In this document: positions 44,043-52,695 of the stretch, piece by piece
Layout of the letters: each line of letters begins with the position of its first letter
Numbering within the stretch: position 1 is the stretch's first letter
Origin: JAUWCL01 sp964599375
GTDB lineage: Bacteria > Krumholzibacteriota > Krumholzibacteriia > Krumholzibacteriales > Krumholzibacteriaceae
Length of the DNA stretch: 64,000 bases
Direction: 5' to 3'
NCBI GenBank assembly: GCA_964599375.1
Contig: CAZREW010000010.1
Location: 45,500 to 109,499 of the forward strand
Translations under genes and position numbers: made by a program
The notes under the pieces: generated by a model
The model's database searches: none
Told to the model about the DNA's origin: nothing
Seen by the model: only the letters and a program-made list of their open reading frames with translations

Positions 44043-45013
44043 TGATTTCAGGAAAGAGAATAGGCATACTGGTGATCCTGGTCGTCCTGTTTCTGCTGAT
44101 CACGAACTCGTTCTATAAGCTTGGTGAGGCGGAACAGGCCATCATCACGCAGTTCGGCCGCCCGATTGGCGGAGCCATAAAGGATGCGGGTCTTCATATG
44201 AAAGTCCCGATGATCCAAGCCCTGCACAGATTCGACAAGCGAATACTGAACTGGGACTCGTCGGCCGACCAGATACCTACGGCGGACAAGAAGTACATCT
44301 GGCTCGACACAACGGCGAGATGGAAGATCGCAGATCCTCTTCGCTTTTACACATCCGTGGGCAGCGTGAGCGGCGCGCAGACGAGACTCGATGATATCAT
44401 AGATTCCGCGTCCAGGGATATTGTTTCGAGGTATGTCCTCGTGGAAGTCGTGAGGAATTCGAACACACTCATCGAGGAGCGCGCTGAGATCCCCGAGGAC
44501 ACTGCCATAAGCGGTGGCGAAGAGGAAGAGATAGAGACGCTGTTAGAGAAAGTCTCGATAGGCAGAGAGGAGATCACCAGGATGATCCTGCAACGGGCTT
44601 CCGAGCTCGTACCCCAGTACGGGATAGATCTTCTCGACGTACAGGTGAAGAGGTTGAACTATATAGAGGATGTCCGCAAAAAGGTCTATGAGAGGATGAT
44701 CTCCGAGCGGCAGAGGATCGCTTCGAAGTACCGCAGCGAGGGCGAGGGTAAAAAAGCAGAGATAGTCGGGATGAAGGACAAGGAGCTCAACAGGATATAC
44801 TCGGAGGCATACAGGAAATCCGAGACGATTCACGGAGAGGCCGATGCCGAGGCTACCAAGATCTACGCGCGGGCCTACAATCAGGACCCGGAATTCTACT
44901 CGTTTCTCAAGACGCTGGATCTCTACAAGGAGACGGTGGGGGAAAAAGACCGTCTCATCCTGACTACTGATACGGACCTTTACAAGTACTTCAGGAGGAT
45001 CGGATTCAAGTAG
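44042..45013 (+). CDS. hflC: HflC-like SPFH/band 7 membrane protein
   Basis: A 323-residue partner of HflK. It has an N-terminal helix (RIGILVILVVLFLLITNSF), the SPFH domain (EAEQAIITQFGRPIG) and a C-terminal helical region ending with TDTDLYKYFRRIGFK, as in HflC. The ATG overlaps the hflK stop; GTG 44039 is an alternative with better spacing to GGAGG. Confidence 0.9.
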   Translation: MISGKRIGILVILVVLFLLITNSFYKLGEAEQAIITQFGRPIGGAIKDAGLHMKVPMIQALHRFDKRILNWDSSADQIPTADKKYIWLDTTARWKIADPLRFYTSVGSVSGAQTRLDDIIDSASRDIVSRYVLVEVVRNSNTLIEERAEIPEDTAISGGEEEEIETLLEKVSIGREEITRMILQRASELVPQYGIDLLDVQVKRLNYIEDVRKKVYERMISERQRIASKYRSEGEGKKAEIVGMKDKELNRIYSEAYRKSETIHGEADAEATKIYARAYNQDPEFYSFLKTLDLYKETVGEKDRLILTTDTDLYKYFRRIGFK

Positions 45014-45047
45014 GAGCCCCTGAAGGACCTGATATTGCAAAAAACAG

Positions 45048-45088
45048 CACGGTGAAGCCTTAACCATTTGGGAAGGGGCTTCACCGTG
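45048..45088 (+). terminator. Hairpin after hflC, probable terminator
   Basis: A perfect 12-bp inverted repeat (45048-45059 with 45077-45088) with a 17-nt loop. The T tract on the + side is weak (CTATATTTAA). A run of A on the left would act as a T tract on the minus strand, where no gene ends. The right arm overlaps a candidate promoter. Confidence 0.5.
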
Positions 45089-45097
45089 TGCTATATT
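45068..45097 (+). promoter_or_regulatory. Candidate promoter of the metallopeptidase-barrel gene
   Basis: TTGGGA (45068-45073), an 18-nt spacer and TATATT (45092-45097) preceded by TGC (extended -10). The start codon is at 45146. Confidence 0.4.
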
Positions 45098-45145
45098 TAA
45101 CGAACCCCTGTCGTACAGGCTGAACTTCTTCTGGAGGAGCGTTTT

Positions 45146-48109
45146 ATGGGGGCTTCGGGAAAATGCGTTAAAGGATCCGCTGCAGTCATCATCCTCGTCC
45201 TGTCAATGATCACGGGGAACGCCCTCGCGTGGAACCACTCCGAGCTTGAATGGAAGACGATCAGGACAAGGCATTTCTCGGTCCATTTTCATGACGGGGT
45301 CGAGGCCAGCGCCCTAGAGGTCGCCAGGATCGCGGAGGAGATATACGTCCCGATCACCGAAATGTATCAATACGAACCGGACAGGGTCCACATACATGTC
45401 ACTGACAGAGCGGGGCTGCCGGAGGGAGCGTCATACTACTACCTCGACCGGATCGACATAACCACGGATGAGATCGATTTCCAGCTGAGAGGCAACGCCG
45501 ACTGGCTCAGAAACGTAGTTACGCACGAGTTCACACACATGGTCTCTCTCCAGTCATCCATGAAGATGCCGCGATGGATGCCCTCGATATACCTGCAGGT
45601 ATTCAATTTCGAGAAGGAAAAGCGTCCCGACGTAATAACGGGGTACCCCAATTTTACCGGATCGTTTCCTATCTCTGGAGAATCCGTACCGAACTGGTTC
45701 GCCGAGGGCGTGGCCCAGTATCAGGCGCGCGGCGCGAGAAACGACCTCTGGGATTCTCACAGGGATATGGTTCTCAGAATGGCCGCACTTGGGGACAGGC
45801 TCCTCACGCTCGACCAGATGGGAGTCTTCGGTAAAAGCTCTGCCGACGCCGAGCTGCTCTACAACCAGGGGTACTCGCTTGTGAGATATATCGCGGATGA
45901 GTATGGCGAGGACAGGATCGGTATGCTCACTTCCGCGCAGGGGAAGCCGTGGCGCGCCGGTTTCGGCGGCGCAAGCAGGGAAGTCCTGGGGATATCCGAG
46001 GACGAGCTATACGAGACCTGGAAGAGTCATGTAATAACCGTCTCAGAAGACAGAGTGAGCAGAATAGTCCCCGGAAGAGAGGGGTCTAAGTACGCCGGAG
46101 AGGGATTCTTCAACTTCGCTCCGGTTTCTGACGGCGTGGGCGGTCTTTATTACCTGTCGAACCGGGGCAGGGAGTACAGTGATGTCGATCTCGTTTATCG
46201 TGAGCCTGACGGGACCGAAGAGATCCTCGCGGCAGACCTCAGCTCCGGCGTAAGCATATCGGCCGACAGGAACAGGCTGTACTATTCGAGAAAGTCCGAT
46301 AAGAACAGGTACGGATACGATTTCAACGATATATATTTTTATGACATCGCCGGCGGCAGGGAAGAACGGCTGACCGAAGGACTGAAGGCATCCGGTCCGG
46401 TCTGTTCCCCCGAAGGCGGAAGGATCGCTTTTGTGATCAGCGGAGACGGATTCAGTTCTGTATGGATCAAGTATCTCGACAATGGCGATCTGAGTATGAT
46501 ATCGGAGAGTGCCCCCGGCAGGAGGTACTCGGGACTTTCCTGGTCCGCCGGCGGGATCCTCGCGTCGAGGTTCGACGGCCTGAGCAGGGATATAGTCCTG
46601 ATTTCCACGGAAGGCGCCGAAGAAAATGCGCTCATTGAGACGGCCGCGGACGAGAGGGATCCCTGTTGGGCAATGGATGCGGCAGGTTTCTTCTACTCGA
46701 GCGACCGTACCGGAATATTCAACATCTATTACCGGGAGATCGCTTCAGGCGGTGACTTGATGGTCACCGATGTCGAGGGTGGAGCGTTCCAGGCGGGCGA
46801 AAGCGGAGATGACCTCCTGTTCTCCGCGTTCGGCAGGGAAGGATATGAGATCAGGCACATAGAGGGCTGGCTGGCTTCGTCCACGGACCCTGACCCTGAG
46901 ATCGACATCAGACTGCTCAGGGAAAGGACGTCAGCGCTGGGCACGGAGATGGCTGGGGCGGGCATGGATACGCTATCGGTCAGCGGCAAATACAACGTGA
47001 CCTACACGATCCCGTTCCTCTTTCCGAGAGTGATGATATATGATAACAAGTTCCGTCTCGGATTCGCGATCGACTCCAGGGACTTCCTTGACCGCCAGAG
47101 TGTATACGGCGCCGCTTCAGCCTCTTTCGACGGTGAGTTCGATCTTCAGATAGGGGCGGAGTTCCGGCAACTCAAGCCGACATTCTCGTTCGATCTTCTA
47201 AGGATGCGAAAGTACTGGGAGATCGATGATCCTTCAGCCGGAGAGATAAGATACAGGTACGATCTATGGGACGCCTACTTCACGTGCAGGCTTGAGTTCG
47301 AGCAGGAGACGATGCGCAGGAGAAAGGACGTTTCGATAAGATATAACCACGGTGAATACGGCGTGAATATCAATGCCTGGCAGTCTGTAGGCGTCGAACT
47401 CGGCTGGAACTATTACAAGGCCGACGAACTTGCAGTCATGTTCGATTACCGGAAAATAAAGAGGGGAATCGAATCGAATATCAATCCACGTGGAGGGCGG
47501 AAGTTTCACCTGGAGGGAGCCACTGTCAGGGCGAAGCTGTCTTCAGGTGATTTCGAGTACTCTTTCAAGCCACTTTATAATGACAACAATTTCACGAAGT
47601 TCCTGGTTATGTACGAGGAATACCTTCCTCTCCCGTTCTGGGCCCATTCACTTACGGTCTTCGTACGTGGCGGATGGATAGACCGGGAGGAGATAGACGA
47701 TTTCTTCTATCTCTATCTGGGTGGGCGGGACGGCCTGATGGGATATTCCTTCTACAGCATCGGAGGCACCAAGAACGCGATGGGGCGTCTCACTTATCGG
47801 TTTCCTATATGGAGGAACATCGATTATCAGATCCCCGGGATATATTTCCGGTCGATCTACGCGTCAGTCTTCGCCGAGGCGGGAAAGGCCTGGAACAAGA
47901 ACACATTCGATATCGACCATTTCCAGTCGGGATCTGGATATGAGCTGAGGATGAGCGGGTTCACCTTCTTCAGCTATCCTCTCGCAGTCACTTTCGCGGG
48001 TGCGTACGGCTTTGACGAGATAGAATATAATGATCCATTCGTTCCCGAGCTTTCATACACCGAGGGAAGGGAATGGAGATACTACGGAAGCGTGCTCTTC
48101 AGTTTCTGA
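45146..48109 (+). CDS. Metallopeptidase, TolB-like propeller and outer-membrane barrel fusion
   Basis: A 987-residue exported protein (signal peptide VIILVLSMITGNALA). Three parts are visible. First, a gluzincin peptidase domain (about 30-300) with HEFTH at 127-131 and the Glu187 ligand in NWFAEGVAQY. Second, a WD40/TolB-like propeller (about 305-600; repeats such as YYSRKSDKNRYG...IYFYD and IAFVISGDGFSSVWI). Third, a C-terminal beta-barrel (about 620-987) ending in SVLFSF, with the Omp85-like GGRDGLMGYSFYSIGG segment. Such fusions occur in FCB-group bacteria; their substrates are unknown. The protein should sit in the outer membrane with its peptidase in the periplasm or outside. Confidence 0.78.
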   Translation: MGASGKCVKGSAAVIILVLSMITGNALAWNHSELEWKTIRTRHFSVHFHDGVEASALEVARIAEEIYVPITEMYQYEPDRVHIHVTDRAGLPEGASYYYLDRIDITTDEIDFQLRGNADWLRNVVTHEFTHMVSLQSSMKMPRWMPSIYLQVFNFEKEKRPDVITGYPNFTGSFPISGESVPNWFAEGVAQYQARGARNDLWDSHRDMVLRMAALGDRLLTLDQMGVFGKSSADAELLYNQGYSLVRYIADEYGEDRIGMLTSAQGKPWRAGFGGASREVLGISEDELYETWKSHVITVSEDRVSRIVPGREGSKYAGEGFFNFAPVSDGVGGLYYLSNRGREYSDVDLVYREPDGTEEILAADLSSGVSISADRNRLYYSRKSDKNRYGYDFNDIYFYDIAGGREERLTEGLKASGPVCSPEGGRIAFVISGDGFSSVWIKYLDNGDLSMISESAPGRRYSGLSWSAGGILASRFDGLSRDIVLISTEGAEENALIETAADERDPCWAMDAAGFFYSSDRTGIFNIYYREIASGGDLMVTDVEGGAFQAGESGDDLLFSAFGREGYEIRHIEGWLASSTDPDPEIDIRLLRERTSALGTEMAGAGMDTLSVSGKYNVTYTIPFLFPRVMIYDNKFRLGFAIDSRDFLDRQSVYGAASASFDGEFDLQIGAEFRQLKPTFSFDLLRMRKYWEIDDPSAGEIRYRYDLWDAYFTCRLEFEQETMRRRKDVSIRYNHGEYGVNINAWQSVGVELGWNYYKADELAVMFDYRKIKRGIESNINPRGGRKFHLEGATVRAKLSSGDFEYSFKPLYNDNNFTKFLVMYEEYLPLPFWAHSLTVFVRGGWIDREEIDDFFYLYLGGRDGLMGYSFYSIGGTKNAMGRLTYRFPIWRNIDYQIPGIYFRSIYASVFAEAGKAWNKNTFDIDHFQSGSGYELRMSGFTFFSYPLAVTFAGAYGFDEIEYNDPFVPELSYTEGREWRYYGSVLFSF

Positions 48110-48119
48110 CGGGACAGGG

Positions 48120-49526
48120 ATGAAAGTAGTACTCGGCGGATACAACATAGATTCCAGGAGCATCAAGGAGCTCTCGGGCGAGCGGCACAGCGAGATGACG
48201 CCTGAGGTGATCTCCGCCTCCTACGCGAGGATAAGCCGCGATCCGCGCGATGTAAGCAGGCTGCGCGAAGAAGCGCGGAAAGACATAGAGCAGGCAAGGA
48301 GATCGAACAGGACGATCGTATTCGGTCTCGGCCACTCCTCCGTCGCCGAGCATGCCGTCTTTAATTTCGACGTGATGGGGCTCTCGAGGCTCGCCGTGGA
48401 AGCGGTGGAGCATTTCAGGCTGGCCTCATTCACTGAAAAGTCACAGAGATATATAAGGCTGGGTCGCGATTTCGTGATCCCAGAGGAGATCAGGAACACT
48501 GGGCTGGAGAGGGAATTCAATTCCCTAATGAAACAGCTAGCCAAAGCATACATACAGCTCTATAAGAGAATCAGGTCCGCCGGCGGAGAGGAAGAGGCCG
48601 CGAGGGAAGACGCTAGATATCTTATGCCTCTGTCGACGACTGCCCAGTTCGGCATGACGGTGAACGCAAGAGAGCTCGAGTACATGATAAGCAGGCTCTC
48701 ATCTCATCCGCTGGCGGAGTTGCGGGAATTCGCTTCCAGGCTTTTCAGGGCGTCAGGCGGGATCGCACCATCTCTTATAAAGTATCCCGACCCGACCGGA
48801 TATTTCACGTCGGTTCCTCAAGCCAGGGAAGAGATCCGCAGAAGAGCCGGTAAGAAGGGATCATATAAGAAGGAGAGTGGGCCTGACGCTGTCCTGATCG
48901 AAGTGACTGGCGAAGCCGATATAAGGCTCGCCGCCTCGATCATCTTCTCTTCGACGGATCTCAGCCATGCCGAATCCATGCGCAGGTCGGCAGGTCTGGG
49001 CAGGAAGAAACGGGCGGCTATGATAGCCTCGACGATGAGGGAGATCAAGCCGTACGACAGTGTCTGGCGCGAATTCGAGAATATACACCTCTTGTACGAG
49101 GTCACAGTCTCTTCTTCCTGTTTCGCCCAGCTTAAGCGCCACAGGATGGCTACGATAATCAAACAGGATTATTTACCTTCTCTAGGGATCTCGGTCCCAG
49201 ATTCAGTCAGAAAAGCTGGCTGCGTAGGATTGCTCCGAGACGCGGCGTCATCTGCAGAAAGAGTCCAAAGGAAGATAAATCGGAGAGCACCGGAGGCTCA
49301 TTGCTACGCTCTTCTCAACGCCCACAGACGAAGGGCGCTCTTCGATATCAACCTCAGGGAGCTTTATAACTTTTCAAGGTTGAGAAGCGACATGCACGCG
49401 CAGTGGGAGATCAGGCGTCTTTCCGACCTTATGTGTGGTCTTGCGCGTGAGGCCGTCCCGTCAGGGTCCATCCTTCTGTGCGGCAAAGACACTTTCGATC
49501 TACGCAAAAAAGAACTGTTCGGATAG
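48120..49526 (+). CDS. thyX: Two-domain ThyX-like flavin-dependent thymidylate synthase
   Basis: A 468-residue protein with two ThyX-like halves, about twice the normal length. The N-terminal half has GHSSVAEHAVFNF and, at residues 98-111, HFRLASFTEKSQRY, which keeps the S-x-x-E-x-S-x-R-Y part of the ThyX signature but not the leading RHR. The C-terminal half keeps RHR at 340-342 but continues MATIIKQDY, losing the rest. Whether it makes dTMP or has another role is open; no other thymidylate synthase is in the window. ATG 48120 is preferred over in-frame codons within the preceding gene. It is 26 nt before the nitroreductase. Confidence 0.75.
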   Translation: MKVVLGGYNIDSRSIKELSGERHSEMTPEVISASYARISRDPRDVSRLREEARKDIEQARRSNRTIVFGLGHSSVAEHAVFNFDVMGLSRLAVEAVEHFRLASFTEKSQRYIRLGRDFVIPEEIRNTGLEREFNSLMKQLAKAYIQLYKRIRSAGGEEEAAREDARYLMPLSTTAQFGMTVNARELEYMISRLSSHPLAELREFASRLFRASGGIAPSLIKYPDPTGYFTSVPQAREEIRRRAGKKGSYKKESGPDAVLIEVTGEADIRLAASIIFSSTDLSHAESMRRSAGLGRKKRAAMIASTMREIKPYDSVWREFENIHLLYEVTVSSSCFAQLKRHRMATIIKQDYLPSLGISVPDSVRKAGCVGLLRDAASSAERVQRKINRRAPEAHCYALLNAHRRRALFDINLRELYNFSRLRSDMHAQWEIRRLSDLMCGLAREAVPSGSILLCGKDTFDLRKKELFG

Positions 49527-49552
49527 AGAGGGCCCTTCACAGGGGATCTGTC

Positions 49553-50089
49553 ATGCCTGAATTCATCGATCTGGTCAAGCTCAGAAGAAGTGTCAGGCGC
49601 TACCGTCCCGATCCTGTGCCAAGAGAACTTATAGAGAAATGCCTTGAAGCGGCGAGGCATTCGCCAACGGCGTGCGATACACAATCATGGCACTTTATCG
49701 TGGCGGAGGGAAGGCTTAAGGACCGTATAGCGGGTGAATGCCTCGGGGAGATCCCGGTGCCTAACAGATGGGCCGCCGACGCGCCGGTGATAGTAGTCCT
49801 GGCATCGAAGAGTGACATTTTGACTCACAGGATCGGAGCCGGCATCAAGGGCACCAGATACGAACTTATCGACGCGGGCATAGCGGGAGAGCACTTTGTT
49901 CTTCAGGCCACCGAACTGGGACTCGGCACATGCTGGCTTGGTTGGTTCAAAAAGAGGAAGATCAAAAAGCTTCTCCATCTCCCGGCTGGGTGGGAGATCA
50001 CCGCGCTTATCACGCTGGGCTATCCTTCGGGAGAGATGTCAGAAAAGAAAAGGAAACACCTCGACGAGATCAGGGAGTACAGGGAATGA
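49553..50089 (+). CDS. Nitroreductase-family FMN oxidoreductase
   Basis: A 178-residue nitroreductase-like flavoprotein (LRRSVRRYRPDPVP, AARHSPTACDTQSW, GLGTCWLGWF). Unlike the similar protein at 24136 it belongs to a tight string with thyX and an ABC transporter; its stop overlaps the ATPase start (ATGA). AGGGG lies before ATG 49553. Substrate unknown; a link to flavin or cobalamin metabolism is only a guess. Confidence 0.82.
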   Translation: MPEFIDLVKLRRSVRRYRPDPVPRELIEKCLEAARHSPTACDTQSWHFIVAEGRLKDRIAGECLGEIPVPNRWAADAPVIVVLASKSDILTHRIGAGIKGTRYELIDAGIAGEHFVLQATELGLGTCWLGWFKKRKIKKLLHLPAGWEITALITLGYPSGEMSEKKRKHLDEIREYRE

Positions 50090-50886
50090 GCAGTCTGCCG
50101 ATCCTCAAAACGGCATCCCTGCGCTGCTCGATCGGCCGCAAGCTGATCCTTGACTCTGTCTCATTCGACATCTCTGAAGGTGAGTTTATCTCCCTTATAG
50201 GGCCTAACGGAGCCGGCAAGACGACGCTTCTGAAATGCCTGATGAAGATCCTTCCTTTCGAGAGTGGAACAGCTACTATTGCAGGTAAGGATATCCGGGC
50301 GCTCAGCCAGAAGGAGCTGGCGTCTTTTGTCGCCTACCTGCCGCAGGCCGATTCCCGCTATCTCCCGTTGACTGTCCGGGAACTCGTAATGACAGGCAGG
50401 TATCCTCACTTGAGCCCCTTTATCGCATTCTCGGACGCCGACCGGGCAGCGGTAGATGAAGCCATAGAACTTACCGGCACGGCAGTGCTTGCCGACAGGC
50501 GCATGTCAGGGCTCAGTGGAGGCGAGAGGCAGATGGTGATGATAGCCGGAGCCCTGGCCCAGGGTGCCGGGATACTGCTCCTGGACGAACCCGCTGCATT
50601 TCTCGATCCGGGGCACGAACTGAAAATAATGCGGCTGCTTCGCGATATAAACGTCGATAAGGGTACGACCGTGATGATGGTGACTCACGATATCAACAGG
50701 GCCATCCTGTCGAGCAGCCGCTCTCTCGTCATCGACAGGGGCAGGGTGGAATATTATGGCGATCCATCGGGACTCACCTCTTCAGGCGTGCTTGAGAGGA
50801 TATACAGAAGAGGATTCGACTATATCAGGCATCCTGTAGCGGGGTGTGATATCATTCTTCCGGATGTGACCGATCATGACATGTAG
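50086..50886 (+). CDS. FecCD-type ABC importer ATPase
   Basis: A 266-residue ABC ATPase of the siderophore/heme/cobalamin importer class. Walker A is GPNGAGKTT, the signature is LSGGERQMV, and Walker B is LLLDEPAAFLD with the H-loop in MVTHD. It pairs with the permease that follows (11-nt overlap). ATG 50086 inside the nitroreductase stop is the start; upstream in-frame codons are spurious. Confidence 0.9.
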   Translation: MSSLPILKTASLRCSIGRKLILDSVSFDISEGEFISLIGPNGAGKTTLLKCLMKILPFESGTATIAGKDIRALSQKELASFVAYLPQADSRYLPLTVRELVMTGRYPHLSPFIAFSDADRAAVDEAIELTGTAVLADRRMSGLSGGERQMVMIAGALAQGAGILLLDEPAAFLDPGHELKIMRLLRDINVDKGTTVMMVTHDINRAILSSSRSLVIDRGRVEYYGDPSGLTSSGVLERIYRRGFDYIRHPVAGCDIILPDVTDHDM

Positions 50887-51889
50887 AGAGAGGACGATGC
50901 TCGCCTTGCTTGCCGCCGCTGCCGTGGCAGTTATGCTCGCCGCGCCTTTTATCGGCATGGAGAAAATAACACCCGCTTCCCTCGCCGGCAGGGAGGGCAT
51001 GTCCGGGGACATATTTTGGCGCATCCGCGTGCCGAGGGTCCTCACGGGCTTCATCGCGGGGGCTTCTCTCGCCCTTAGCGGGATGGCCTTCCAGGCCCTT
51101 TTCAGGAATCCGCTGGCAACTCCCTTCACTCTAGGTGTCTCCAGCGGTGCGGCTTTCGGCGCGGCGTTGTATGTCAGGACAGGGCTTGCCATCGGACTGG
51201 CCTGGCTTCCCGGGCAGTCTCTGAGCGCCTTCATATGGGCCGCCGTCTCAATAACCCTGGTGTACGGATTGACCAGGGTCAGGCGCGGATTCTCAACGGC
51301 CACGATGCTTATCGCCGGCGTGGCGATAAACTTCTTCTTCTCGAGCCTGATACTCTTCATGCAGTACATGAGCGATTTCACGCAATCTTTCAGGATAGTC
51401 AGATGGCTTATGGGAGGAGTTGAGACTATAGGATACGCGAGTGTCCGGACCCTGCTTCCTTTCATGCTCGTCGGAGCCGCTATCATCTTCTACAGCCTGA
51501 GGGAACTGGATCTCATGGCGATCGGCGACGATATCGCGGCCGGCAGAGGCGTTGACGTGAAAAAGACGAGACGGCGTATCTTCATAGCCGCATCGCTTCT
51601 TGTAGGAGGTGTCGTCTCTGTATGCGGGCCTGTCGCGTTTGTCGGGATGATGGCTCCGCATATATGCAGGCTGGTGATCGGAGAGGGTCACACACGTCTC
51701 GCTCCGGCTTCATTCCTTTTCGGAGGCACTTTTCTTGTCCTTTGCGATACGCTCGCGAGAACAGTGATCGCTCCGGCTGAGATCCCGGTCGGTGTGATCA
51801 CCGCACTGCTCGGCGGGCCGTTCTTCCTCTGGCTCCTCATCGGGGGCGCCTCCGAGAAGAGCCTCTTTCCCGGACGGGAGACTACCTGA
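50876..51889 (+). CDS. FecCD-type ABC importer permease
   Basis: A 337-residue permease with about ten helices, of the BtuC/FhuB/FecCD family (RIRVPRVLTGFIAGASLALSGMAFQALFRNPLATP, quoted here in parts: RVLTGF, GMAFQALFRNPLA). The coupling segment is GPVAFVGMMAPHICR. It would move iron chelates, heme or cobalamin. No periplasmic binding protein adjoins. ATG 50876 or ATG 50897 (behind GAGAGG) may be the start. Confidence 0.9.
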   Translation: MTCRERTMLALLAAAAVAVMLAAPFIGMEKITPASLAGREGMSGDIFWRIRVPRVLTGFIAGASLALSGMAFQALFRNPLATPFTLGVSSGAAFGAALYVRTGLAIGLAWLPGQSLSAFIWAAVSITLVYGLTRVRRGFSTATMLIAGVAINFFFSSLILFMQYMSDFTQSFRIVRWLMGGVETIGYASVRTLLPFMLVGAAIIFYSLRELDLMAIGDDIAAGRGVDVKKTRRRIFIAASLLVGGVVSVCGPVAFVGMMAPHICRLVIGEGHTRLAPASFLFGGTFLVLCDTLARTVIAPAEIPVGVITALLGGPFFLWLLIGGASEKSLFPGRETT

Positions 51890-51891
51890 TC

Positions 51892-52695
51892 ATGGAAGAG
51901 CTGACCGGAGACATATTCGACATAAAGCGATTCGCCATACATGATGGGCCTGGTATCAGGACAACCGTCTTTTTCAGGGGCTGTCCCCTTGTATGCTGGT
52001 GGTGTCACAACCCGGAGGCCAGGGTAGATTGTGGGCGGGAGACATACAGAAAGAGGTCGATAGACTTGTCGCTGCCTGCGTCAGATAACGTGATCGGCCC
52101 CGAGGTGAGGCTCGAGACTCTTATCAAGGAGATATCGAGAGACTCGATCTTCTATGATCAGTCGCATGGCGGTATGACGGCTTCCGGAGGCGAGCCCATG
52201 ATGCAGATAGAATTTCTGGAGGGGCTTCTGGAAGCATGCAGAGACAGAGGAATAGCGACAGCTGTTGATACGTCAGCCTACGCGCCGTGGCCCGAATTCG
52301 ATAGGATCCTAGGCCTTGTCGACCTGTTCATGGTAGACATCAAGCTTCTCGACGACGGCCAGCACGAAAGATATACCGGAGTATCCAATGCGCTGATCCT
52401 TGAGAATTTCGCAAGGCTTCTTGATGCCGGTTCCCGCGTCAGGGCACGGCTGCCGATGATCCCGGGCATAACAGATACGAGGGAGAACATAGACGCGCTC
52501 ATATCGTTTCTCGGAAGATATGGGAACCTGGAGCTTATAAGCCTCCTTCCCTACAACCGTCTGGGCGAGGACAAGTTCGCCAGGCTCGGCCTGGAATACA
52601 GCCCGGGCGCTCTCAAGACACAGTCTCCGGATGAGATGGAAGATATCGCGATCAGGTTCGAAAAAGCCGGTCTCAAAGTCCGGGTCGGAGGATGA
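51892..52695 (+). CDS. Glycyl-radical enzyme activase (radical SAM)
   Basis: A 267-residue PflA-type activase that uses S-adenosylmethionine to install the glycyl radical on its partner. The radical SAM cluster motif is CPLVCWWC (Cx3Cx2C), followed by GGEP near residue 100. The insertion with two extra [4Fe-4S] clusters usual in activases of hydroxyproline- or choline-type enzymes is missing; after CWWC only one more cysteine follows. Its last 4 nt overlap the start of the dehydratase, its obvious partner. Confidence 0.9.
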   Translation: MEELTGDIFDIKRFAIHDGPGIRTTVFFRGCPLVCWWCHNPEARVDCGRETYRKRSIDLSLPASDNVIGPEVRLETLIKEISRDSIFYDQSHGGMTASGGEPMMQIEFLEGLLEACRDRGIATAVDTSAYAPWPEFDRILGLVDLFMVDIKLLDDGQHERYTGVSNALILENFARLLDAGSRVRARLPMIPGITDTRENIDALISFLGRYGNLELISLLPYNRLGEDKFARLGLEYSPGALKTQSPDEMEDIAIRFEKAGLKVRVGG

